Shown: positions 12,982 through 23,503 of the stretch, one piece after another | Numbering within the stretch: the first letter of the stretch is position 1 | Layout of the letters: every line of letters begins with the position of its first letter | Source: Reclinomonas americana ATCC 50394 | Taxonomy: Eukaryota; Jakobida; Jakobea; Jakobida | Reading direction: 5' to 3' | DNA: 57,598 bases | NCBI GenBank assembly: GCA_048213135.1 | Contig: PS015068.1 | Location: 87,940 to 145,537, forward strand | Made by a program: the position numbers and the translations under genes | The notes under the pieces: generated by a model | Told to the model about the DNA's origin: nothing | The model's input: only the letters and a program-made list of their open reading frames with translations | The model's database searches: none

Positions 12982-13458
12982 CTACTCCTTCACGCATCTG
13001 GCCACATCCGCATGCCGCAGATTGGTCGACACCAACACACTCATAATGACATAAGTTGTGTAGTCCGACTGTGGCATGATCAGCGTGCTGCACGTAGCGT
13101 TACCGCCCCCCTCAGCATCGTCGTCAACGTCGGCGCCCAGCGCCAGCGTGTCGCCCAGCAGCGACATGTCGGTGGGGAACATGACATCGCACGCCTCCGT
13201 CTGCAGCAAAGAGTGCAGCACTTGCGTGACGCCATTCGACTTGCGCTGCATCACCGGTCCATTCGCTCCCGGCAGCGCACCCGTGAATTTCGTAAAGTCC
13301 ACCGCCACAAACGTCCGTCGTGACGCCAGTCGCGTCAGATTGCGCAGCACCGCAAAGGCGTGCGTGGGAGCGTACACCACATCGCTGCCGGAGAGCAGCG
13401 CATCGAACCAGCGCTTGAGATTGCGGAGCGCAGCTGCAGTAGTCGACAGCCGTCGCAT
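12982..13458 (-). pseudogene. Truncated NDUFAF7 copy 1 (C-terminal part)
   Basis: The translation matches the C-terminal part of the methyltransferase-family protein at 20908-21971, with runs such as NLKRWFD, SDVVYAPTHAFAV and FVAVDFTKFTGALPG. It lacks everything between a presequence-like start (MRRLSTTAA, cf. MWRRRLLSTT at 22776) and NLKRW, so the S-adenosylmethionine-binding half is gone. A second, internal deletion near 13050 removes about 20 residues after PQSD and the tail ends CVKE with TAG. The frame is still open for about 150 codons from the CTGCAG acceptor at 13434-13439. It could be a pseudogene, a short mitochondrial protein, or the 3' exon of a chimera with the actin-like exons at 13579-14241. 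Confidence 0.75.
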
Positions 13459-13578
13459 CCACACGCCAGTGACAAAAGCAAGATGTATGGAACAGGCTGA
13501 TTGCACTTCCCCCTCTCCGCCGCGCAGGTGAGATGAGAATGCGGCACGCGCAGGCACCCACTATGCACATGGCTCAAC

Positions 13579-14241
13579 TCCGCTCACGGTTCTCCGGTGC
13601 ATTGAGAGCGGCATCGGTGAGCAGCACCGCATGCTCCTCTGGCGCAACGCGCAGCTCGTTGTAGAAGACAAAGTTCCAGATGCGCTCCATGTCATCCCAG
13701 TTCGTCACTGCGCCGTCGACGACCGTCATTCAGCAGTCAGTCACGGTGAGCACAAGCAAAGTACTTGAGCGCACCGAGGCCACGGTCGATGGGCTGTGAG
13801 AGACTCGATAGCCTGGAGGTGGTCAATGCCTCGGAGCCCACCACAGGTTCGGGACTGTGTGCGACCATCGTTGATGCAACCACATGAATGTGCCTGCCAG
13901 GAGATCACACACCTGCCGATCAGCATTGGGAACACGGCACGTGGACTGTCGTCGCCTGCAAAGCCGGCCTGCAATCGCATGCATTGTGAGCGTTGCAGAG
14001 TGGGATGGAGACAAGTCGCCAATGTACCTTGCACATGTCTGCACGGGCAGATGAGGAGGATTGGGGGAGGCACAGAATGGGAGAGAGAAAGAGAGGGAGG
14101 GAGAGGGAGGGAGGTGTTGCGCAAAATAATCTAATGTCGACTGTGCGGTGAGAGAAGGGGAAAGATGCGGGAGAATGACATGCAGAGTGCAGCGGCACTG
14201 TACGGGAGTGCGCAACGCACGACGGGAACAACTTCGCCCAT
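13579..14241 (-). pseudogene. Actin-like gene fragment 1 (exons 1-6 only)
   Basis: The exons correspond one-to-one with the actin-like gene at 8669-10342: 14217-14241, 14126-14140, 14028-14038, 13913-13968, 13775-13854 and 13579-13707, with identical lengths 25, 15, 11, 56, 80 and 129. Exons 7-9 are missing; the sequence runs through intron 6 into the truncated NDUFAF7 copy. The donor after the 15-nt exon is TT instead of GT (14124-14125), and that exon no longer encodes DNGS but DIRL, so the first nucleotide-binding loop is lost. This copy is most likely a pseudogene. Intron 4 here is 58 nt and has one CA fewer than in the other two actin-like copies. Confidence 0.82.
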
Positions 14242-14324
14242 CTGCTGCGAATGGTTGAGCGCTGTGTGATGCTAAGCGACTCGCGGGATTTGGGACAACT
14301 CAAACATTCACTTCGATGGTGTAC

Positions 14325-16252
14325 TTATAAGCACTTGCGGTGCACAATGCTCGGGCCAGACTCCTCGAACTCGGCCTTGGTGATCCACATCGTCTGGAAA
14401 GTGGCCAGCGATGACAGAATCGAGCCACCAATCCACACTGAATACTTGCGATCAGGCGGCGCCATCACCTTGACCTTCATGGCAGCTGGTGCGCGGGCTG
14501 TCAGCTCCTTCTGCATGCGCTCTGACATACCTGTGTCGGGGGAGACAAGGGCAATGAAAAACACAGACAACGAGAGAGAAAAGTGGAAAAACTCGATGGG
14601 GACGCACCGTTGAACATGGTGGTGCCACCAGACAGCACGACGTTGGCGTACAGGTCCTTGCGGATATCGATATCGCAGCGCTGGATCGAGTCGAAGGTCA
14701 TCTGGTCAATGCCCTCCTGCTCCATGCCGTTCATCGACGGCTTGAACAGCACCTCCGGGCAGCGGAAGCGCTCCGAGCCCACAGTGATGATCTGTCCGTC
14801 GGGCATCTCGTACGTCCTCTCGCACGACGACGACTCGCTCGACATCTTCAGCTCGGCATCAAAGTCCAGCGCCACGTACGCCAGCTTCTCTTTGATGTCC
14901 CGGATGAAATCGTGAACAATCGATGATCGAGCAAGTGCGCCTGCGTCTCGGCAACAGCTTTCGGTCAAGATCTGCAGTGGGTGAGCAAGGGGGTGAAGAA
15001 GAGAGCAAGATCGGCATTGATGCGGTGCAAAGCGACCACAACTGGACTACCCGATCGCTACAAGGTCACAGAACGCGAAGCTCACCTTCACCATGAAGCT
15101 GGTTAGATCGCGACCAGCCAGCGGAAATTCTTGAATGGCGTGCGGCAGCGCGTAACCCTCGTAGATCGGCACGCAGCACGTCACACCGTCGCCAGAGTCG
15201 ACCACAATACCGGTGGTGCGGCCAGACGAGTACAGGGACAGCACGGCCTGGATCTGCACGTACATGGCCGGCACGTTGAAGGTCTCGAACATGATGCTGG
15301 TCACTGCGCGGACGACGTGTGTGAGCAAGAGGGAGAGAGAGAACAAGCAGGGAGAGGCGCAACTCTTCTCGCGGTTCTGCTTGCGGTTGAGCGGAGTGTC
15401 AGTGAGCAGCACGGGGTGCTCCTCCGGGGCCACACGCAGCTCTTTGTAGAAAACGTGGTGCCAGATCTTCTCCATGTCGTCCCAGTCGGACACTGTGGCG
15501 ACGATGATCATGATAAGTTGCGGTGCTTGCATGCATTCAACTGACGACGACTCACCAATGCCTCGCCGAAAGGGGCGCGTCACGTTCGGTGGGGTACACT
15601 TAGCCTGGGCCTCGTCGCCCACATAGGTTTCCTTCGCGTTGGTGCCGATCATGAAGCTGACGGGGCTGGGGCTGCATTTGTTCAACAACAATCCGCAGTA
15701 TTGTGAGAATGGCCAATAAAGGAAGGTGTGTCGCGATTGCACAAACTCACCGGCCGACGATGGACGGGAACACAGCGCGGGGAGCATCCTCACCACCGTA
15801 TCCGGCCTATGGGAGAATGAAATCAACCAATATGAGGCCGACTTACACAATCGCTAATTCGAATTCTATCAAAACACTCGTCCGACAACTTCAGTTGCTG
15901 TCTCTCGCCCTCTATATCCACACCACACCACAACTGCAGAGAAACACTTGCCTTCATCATTCCTGTTGACCAACGCCAGTTCACGATGCAATCATCATTC
16001 AAGTCAGTGACCACATCGGTAAAGCGGCGGACAACAAAGAGACACAAACAAGAACAAGTTGTCACCATGCACAAAGAGAAAGGGAGAGATGATGAACACT
16101 TGCGAGATCACAACTATACGCACCAGAGCCATTGTCGACTGCACAAAACAAGATGACATACAAAATGCATTGTTGTCGTCAGAAAACGGGAGTGGCAAGA
16201 AACAGACGACCAGCAGCAGTAACGCACTGACGAGAGCCTGAAGTCCTTCCAT
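14325..16252 (-). CDS. Actin 5
   Basis: The exons are 16228-16252, 16124-16138, 15952-15962, 15751-15806, 15556-15671, 15364-15492, 15086-15303, 14608-14971 and 14325-14530. They total 1140 nt, coding 379 residues plus TAA (C terminus HRKCL). The N terminus is [14 protein letters not shown]. Intron 3 has a GC-AG structure (GCAAGT donor at 15951). Phosphate loop 2, Gln137 and His161 are intact. Two segments depart from actin: the end of exon 5 reads [14 protein letters not shown] where [14 protein letters not shown] is normal (same length), and exon 8 starts with a five-residue-longer [11 protein letters not shown] segment that resembles actin 3. This suggests gene conversion or relaxed constraint within the array. 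Intron 6 begins GTTGCG. Confidence 0.88.
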
Positions 16253-16509
16253 GGCGAACGTTCGTAAGGCGAGCGCAGTTACAACTCCACAAACAGCGAG
16301 CGACAGCCAAAACAGAACAGGCAGACAGGACAGCACCAACGACAGCGACGGTCTGTGCGCAAAACACGACTCTCAAAAATAAAACAGCTCGACAACAAAC
16401 GGCAAAACACGACAGACAACACCGGTACCTCCCTCGACTGACAGCATTCGTTCCCACCACATTCTATTAATGTCTCTCGACGCTGTACTACTCCTTCACG
16501 CCCCACGCC
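16253..16509. other. 5' flank of actin 5, repeated unit component
   Basis: Near-repeat of 12721-12981 and 20208-20447. It ends in the uninterrupted junction with the reversed NDUFAF7 3' end at about 16488-16515, which gives the true order of sequence that is broken by a gap at 20448. Confidence 0.6.
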
Positions 16510-17034
16510 TCATCTGGCCACATCCGCATGCCGCAGATTGGTCGACACCAACACACTCATATTGACATAGTCGTGCAGCAGCGGGTTGTAACCGGAGCGT
16601 GTCTGCGTCGCTTGCACGTCGGCATACTCGCGCATGAAATCCGACTGCGGCATGATCAGAGTGCTGCACGTAGCGTTACCGCCCCCCTCAGCATCGTCGT
16701 CAACGTCGGCGCCCAGCGCCAGCGTGTCGCCCAGCAGCGACATGTCGGTGGGGAACATGACATCGCACGCCTCCGTCTGCAGCACAGAGTGCAGCACTTG
16801 CGTGACGCCATTCGACTTGCGCTGCATCACCGGTCCATTCGCTCCCGGCAGCGCACCCGTGAATTTCGTAAAGTCCACCGCCACAAACTTCCGTCGTGAC
16901 GCCACTCGCGTCAGATTGCGCAGCACTGCAAAGGCCTGCGTGGGAGCGTACACCACATCGCTGCCGGAGACCAACGTATCGAACCAGCGCTTGAGGTTGC
17001 GGAGCGCAGCTGCAGTGGTCGACAGCCGTCGCAT
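16510..17034 (-). CDS. Truncated NDUFAF7 copy 2, possible chimera 3' exon
   Basis: This is an open frame of 175 codons from MRRLSTTAAAL at 17034 to the same RHADVAR stop used by the parental gene. It matches the parent from NLKRW to the stop with no internal deletion, apart from one missing codon (DTLALGADV versus DTLARLGADV) that copy 1 also shares. The S-adenosylmethionine motif half is absent, so it cannot be an active methyltransferase on its own. An acceptor CTGCAG at 17010-17015 would join it, in frame, to actin-like exon 6 at 17167. It may be a small presequence-bearing protein, a chimeric exon or a recent pseudogene. Confidence 0.65.
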   Translation of the reverse strand: MRRLSTTAAALRNLKRWFDTLVSGSDVVYAPTQAFAVLRNLTRVASRRKFVAVDFTKFTGALPGANGPVMQRKSNGVTQVLHSVLQTEACDVMFPTDMSLLGDTLALGADVDDDAEGGGNATCSTLIMPQSDFMREYADVQATQTRSGYNPLLHDYVNMSVLVSTNLRHADVAR

Positions 17035-17166
17035 CCACACGCCAGCGACAAAAGCAAGAGTCCTCAGCGATGTATGGAAATGGCTGATTGCGCTTCCCCC
17101 TCTCCGCCCGCGCAGGTGAGATGAGAATGCGGCACGCGCAGGCACCCACTATGCACATGGATCAAC

Positions 17167-17814
17167 TCCGCTCACGGTTCTCCGGTGCATTGAGAGCGGC
17201 ATCGGTGAGCAGCACCGCATGTTCCTCTGGCGCGACGCGCAGCTCGTTGTAGAAGACAAAGTTCCAGATGCGCTCCATGTCATCCCAGTTCGTCACTGCG
17301 CCGTCGACGACCGTCAAGTCAGCAGTCAGTCACGGTGAGCACAAGCAAAGCACTTGAGCGCACCGAGGCCACGGTCGATGGGCTGTGAGAGACTCGATAG
17401 CCTTGAGGTGGTCAATGCCTCAGAGCCCACCACAGGTCCGGGACTGTGTGTGCGACCATCGTTGACGCAACCACAAGAATGTGCCTGCCAGGAGACCACT
17501 CACCTGCCGACCAGCATTCGGAACACGGCACGTGGACTGTCATCGCCTGCAAAGCCGGCCTGCAATCACACGCATTGTGAGCGTTGCAGAGTGGGATGGA
17601 GACAAGTCGCCTATGTACCTTGCACATGTCTGCACGGGCAGATGGGGAGGATTGGTGAGGCGAAGAGAACGTGGTGTGAGAGAGAGAGGGGAGGTATCGC
17701 AACGTGATCCATTGTCGACTGCAGAATTTGAAGGAGGAGGATGGAGAATGGCACGCAGAGCAGAGCATCACTGTGTGGGAGTGCGCAACTCACGACGGGA
17801 ACCACTTCGCCCAT
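17167..17814 (-). CDS. Actin-like gene fragment 2 (exons 1-6), candidate chimera 5' half
   Basis: The exons are 17790-17814, 17704-17718, 17619-17629, 17504-17559, 17364-17443 and 17167-17295. All splice sites look usable: GTTGCG donors after exons 1 and 2, a GTAC donor after exon 3, a 60-nt intron 4. DNGS is present in the 15-nt exon, followed by His in place of Gly15. Exons 7-9 of an actin are missing. The 316 coding bases end in phase 1, and the next acceptor downstream on this strand (17010) starts with two bases that restore phase, giving a predicted 271-residue actin-like/NDUFAF7 fusion. With the alternative 19-nt intron 4 the frame breaks, so the 60-nt intron is favoured. Confidence 0.6.
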
Positions 17815-17960
17815 CTGAGCACTGTGTGAGGGGACTCACTGAAGGACCACTACACGAGCTCGGAAGAAGTGACGAAGCAGCGAGAGGGCGGGGACAACTT
17901 TCATGCATTCATGAATTCACTTCGAAGGTACGTACAACAACAGCCAACGTTGCAATGCAC

Positions 17961-20207
<2,247 letters not shown>

Positions 20208-20447
20208 GGCGAATGTTCGTAAGGCTAGCGCAGTTACAACTCCACGAGAGGCGAGCGAATGTCAGAATAGAACAAGAACAGACAGACAGGACAGCAAACG
20301 ATCGAGCTCGTTGTCTGCGCGCACAACACGACTCTCAAACAAACACGAACGGCGACGGAAACACGACAGACAACACTCCTCCCTCATGACAGGATTCGTT
20401 CCCACCACGCACACATATCAATATCTCTCGACGCTGTACTATTTCTT
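20208..20447. other. 5' flank of actin 6 up to assembly gap
   Basis: Third copy of the actin upstream module (cf. 12721-12981 and 16253-16509). It is cut by an N run at 20448-20907 at the very place where the other copies continue into the 3' end of an NDUFAF7 copy. Confidence 0.6.
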
Positions 20448-20907
20448 NNNNNNNNNNNNNNNNNNNNNNNNNNNNNNNNNNNNNNNNNNNNNNNNNNNNN
20501 NNNNNNNNNNNNNNNNNNNNNNNNNNNNNNNNNNNNNNNNNNNNNNNNNNNNNNNNNNNNNNNNNNNNNNNNNNNNNNNNNNNNNNNNNNNNNNNNNNNN
20601 NNNNNNNNNNNNNNNNNNNNNNNNNNNNNNNNNNNNNNNNNNNNNNNNNNNNNNNNNNNNNNNNNNNNNNNNNNNNNNNNNNNNNNNNNNNNNNNNNNNN
20701 NNNNNNNNNNNNNNNNNNNNNNNNNNNNNNNNNNNNNNNNNNNNNNNNNNNNNNNNNNNNNNNNNNNNNNNNNNNNNNNNNNNNNNNNNNNNNNNNNNNN
20801 NNNNNNNNNNNNNNNNNNNNNNNNNNNNNNNNNNNNNNNNNNNNNNNNNNNNNNNNNNNNNNNNNNNNNNNNNNNNNNNNNNNNNNNNNNNNNNNNNNNN
20901 NNNNNNN
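20448..20907. other. Assembly gap left of inverted NDUFAF7 contig
   Basis: A run of 460 N. By comparison with 16488-16515, little or no unique sequence should be missing once the next contig is flipped. Confidence 0.85.
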
Positions 20908-21971
20908 GCGGCCTCGCGACACTCGACGCGCACCATTGCGTCCGAACAGATGCGAATCGTCGAGGTCGGACCCGGCAACGGCACGGCCGCGCGCAACATT
21001 CTTGACTTTCTCCAGCGACAGCACCCTGAGCTGTATGCTCGCACGCGGTACACACTGCTGGAGATCAGGTGCGCCAGGTGGATTCCCTGTCTCGTGTGCA
21101 AGCTGCTCATTGAGCGTGTGTGGCCAGTGCTCCGTTGCATGCGCATCAGGTCAACGTGCTGAGACCGCACATTGCCAGTGGCGTGGTTGAATGTGTGCAC
21201 ACGGATGCGGCGAGCTTTGTGCCGCCGCCGTCGTGGTTCGAGTCGCCGGCGACGCACACGTACTTTTTGCTGCTGGAGGTGCTGGACAACTTGCCGCACG
21301 ATCGACTGGTGCTACGCGATCGTGGTCAGACGGTGTTGCAGACGTTGGTGGCCTCCGCAGGTGGAGTCGGCGTCAACAACACGCTGCGTGAGATCACGCA
21401 GCCGTGCTCGGACCCGCTGATACTCGAGTGGCTCGAGTGTGTGGGCCACTCGTATGTGCAGCAGCAACATGCACATCGCAACCTCAAGCGCTGGTTCGAT
21501 ACGCTGGTCTCCGGCAGCGATGTGGTGTACGCTCCCACGCACGCCTTTGCGGTGCTGCGCAATCTGACGCGACTGGCGTCACGACGGACGTTTGTGGCGG
21601 TGGACTTTACGAAATTCACGGGTGCGCTGCCGGGAGCGAATGGACCGGTGATGCAGCGCAAGTCGAATGGTGTCACGCAAGTGCTGCACTCTGTGCTGCA
21701 GACGGAGGCGTGCGATGTCATGTTCCCCACCGACATGTCGCTGCTGGGCGACACGCTGGCGCGACTGGGCGCCGACGTTGACGACGATGCTGAGGGGGGC
21801 GGTAACGCTACGTGCAGCACTCTGATCATGCCGCAGTCGGATTTCATGCGCGAGTATGCCGACGTGCAAGCGACGCAGACGCGCTCCGGTTACAACCCGC
21901 TGCTGCACGACTATGTCAATATGAGTGTGTTGGTGTCGACCAATCTGCGGCATGCGGATGTGGCCAGATGA
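20908..21971 (+). CDS. NDUFAF7: NDUFAF7/MidA-family methyltransferase, middle and C-terminal part (contig inverted)
   Basis: NDUFAF7 is a mitochondrial S-adenosylmethionine-dependent arginine methyltransferase needed for complex I assembly; this is the DUF185/MidA family. Exons are 20908-21068 and 21128-21971, joined over a 59-nt intron (GTGCGC...CCAG), giving LLEIS-APLHAHQ. Seen: motif I VEVGPGNGTAARNIL, the LLEIS motif, and FLLLEVLDNLPHD, all typical of this family; the stop is TGA at 21969. The N-terminal part lies on the opposite strand at 22382-22776, and this contig is bounded by N runs on both sides, so I infer that it is placed backwards in the scaffold. The inverted junction sequence in the tandem copies at 16488-16515 supports this. 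Confidence 0.85.
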
Positions 21972-21984
21972 GGCGTGGGGCGTG

Positions 21985-22381
21985 NNNNNNNNNNNNNNNN
22001 NNNNNNNNNNNNNNNNNNNNNNNNNNNNNNNNNNNNNNNNNNNNNNNNNNNNNNNNNNNNNNNNNNNNNNNNNNNNNNNNNNNNNNNNNNNNNNNNNNNN
22101 NNNNNNNNNNNNNNNNNNNNNNNNNNNNNNNNNNNNNNNNNNNNNNNNNNNNNNNNNNNNNNNNNNNNNNNNNNNNNNNNNNNNNNNNNNNNNNNNNNNN
22201 NNNNNNNNNNNNNNNNNNNNNNNNNNNNNNNNNNNNNNNNNNNNNNNNNNNNNNNNNNNNNNNNNNNNNNNNNNNNNNNNNNNNNNNNNNNNNNNNNNNN
22301 NNNNNNNNNNNNNNNNNNNNNNNNNNNNNNNNNNNNNNNNNNNNNNNNNNNNNNNNNNNNNNNNNNNNNNNNNNNNNNNNN
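21985..22381. other. Assembly gap right of inverted NDUFAF7 contig
   Basis: A run of 397 N between the C-terminal contig and the N-terminal exon of the same gene. Confidence 0.9.
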
Positions 22382-22776
22382 GGAAAAGTCGGTCACCAAA
22401 AAGCGCGCCAATGCCTCTCCATACACGGGCTGGAAGAGCTCCGCCGGTGTCAACCACGCCGCATCACTCTGCGCGTACAGCTCGCGCAAGGCATCCGTGT
22501 ACGCCGCCTGCGACTCAAACGAGTGGAACGGCAGCGCGGAGGCTGGAGAGTGGATCTTGGGTCGCTGTGTCTCCTGAAAGTAGCCGCGATCGCGCTGGTA
22601 CAACAGGTTGTGGAGGTAGTCGCGGAACAGAGTGACTGCTGTGCAGCAGTGAGTGACTCAGAAACGAGAAGGGAGCAGTAGAGTGGTGCGCGACTTTGTG
22701 CGGGTGCGGCAGCAGTGTGGCGACTTGATCCGACTGCTGCAGCTGCAGTGGTCGACAGCAGACGTCGCCTCCACAT
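22382..22776 (-). CDS. NDUFAF7: NDUFAF7/MidA-family methyltransferase, N-terminal part
   Basis: The start is at 22776, MWRRRLLSTTAAAA, an arginine-rich, serine/threonine-bearing presequence of the mitochondrial type. Exon 1 is probably 22725-22776 (donor GTCGCC, my weakest join) and exon 2 is 22382-22638. Exon 2 reads VTLFRDYLHNLLYQRDRGYF, the conserved N-terminal segment of the family, and continues through PAELFQPVYGEALARFLVTDF to the gap at 22381. The frame then logically continues in the inverted contig (...SEQMRIVEVGPGNG). The gene faces the actin array tail to head on the same strand, once the contig is flipped, and is the obvious source of the two truncated copies in the array. Confidence 0.82.
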
Positions 22777-22881
22777 GACTGGCGACGGACCAAAATAGGC
22801 TGTCCTCGCATGACGACCGCGACGTTTGTTTTCAACGAAGGGGAGTTGTCCACACGCTCACACACTGCGAGAGACACAAGC

Positions 22882-23403
22882 ATGGCAGACCTGCGAAAGA
22901 TCAAGATCAAGTCGGCGGCGTTGAAGCGGTGAGTGAGCGCGTGTGTAAAGGGGTTTTCGCGCGCTCTCTCTGTGCCTGAGCAGCAGTTGCGCATTCTACC
23001 ACGCAGCACATTCCGCGAGCTGAGCATGTACCAGACGGAGCTTGATCAGGAGCGAGCTCGTGAGCGCAAGATGCGTGACGATGGGGAGGACGCGTCGCGG
23101 ATCAAACAGCAGGAGAAGGTGGTGGAGGAGAGCAACGCCATGATTGCCAACACGCGGGAGCGCATGGATGCGGCCTATGCAGAGGTCAGTGGACTTATGC
23201 AGGCGGTGGCGGAGGATGATCAGAGCATTCGGGGAACGGAGGATTGGGCGGCGGCGCAGGAGATTGTGAGTCAGGTGGCGCGCTTTTATGCAGTGGAGCG
23301 GGGTGAGGATCCCGATGCTGCTGCTGCTGCCTCTGCTGCTGCTGCAGGCGATGCCTCTGGTGCCTCGGGCAGTGGTGCAGCCGATGTGGACTGCCACGAC
23401 TGA
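22882..23403 (+). CDS. TBCA: Tubulin-binding cofactor A
   Basis: Cofactor A is a small chaperone that captures beta-tubulin during tubulin folding. Exons are 22882-22928 and 23007-23403, joined through a GTGAGT...GCAG intron; total 444 nt, 147 residues. The N terminus MADLRKIKIKSAALKR, the following helix (ELSMYQTELDQERA), KMRDDGED and QEKVVEESNAMI align with the three-helix bundle of the family, whose usual length is about 105-115 residues. The extra 35 residues are an Ala/Ser/Gly tail ending in VDCHD. The gene is divergent from NDUFAF7, with about 105 bases between the two start codons, so they may share a bidirectional promoter. Confidence 0.9.
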
Positions 23404-23503
23404 GCTGCGGTGGGTCGTCGAGGGCGAGGAAAGCGAGAGAGAGAGAGACATTGCTGCGCCAGTGAACGAACCAGCATGTCTCTCGCTCTCTGTGGTCTCT
23501 CAC

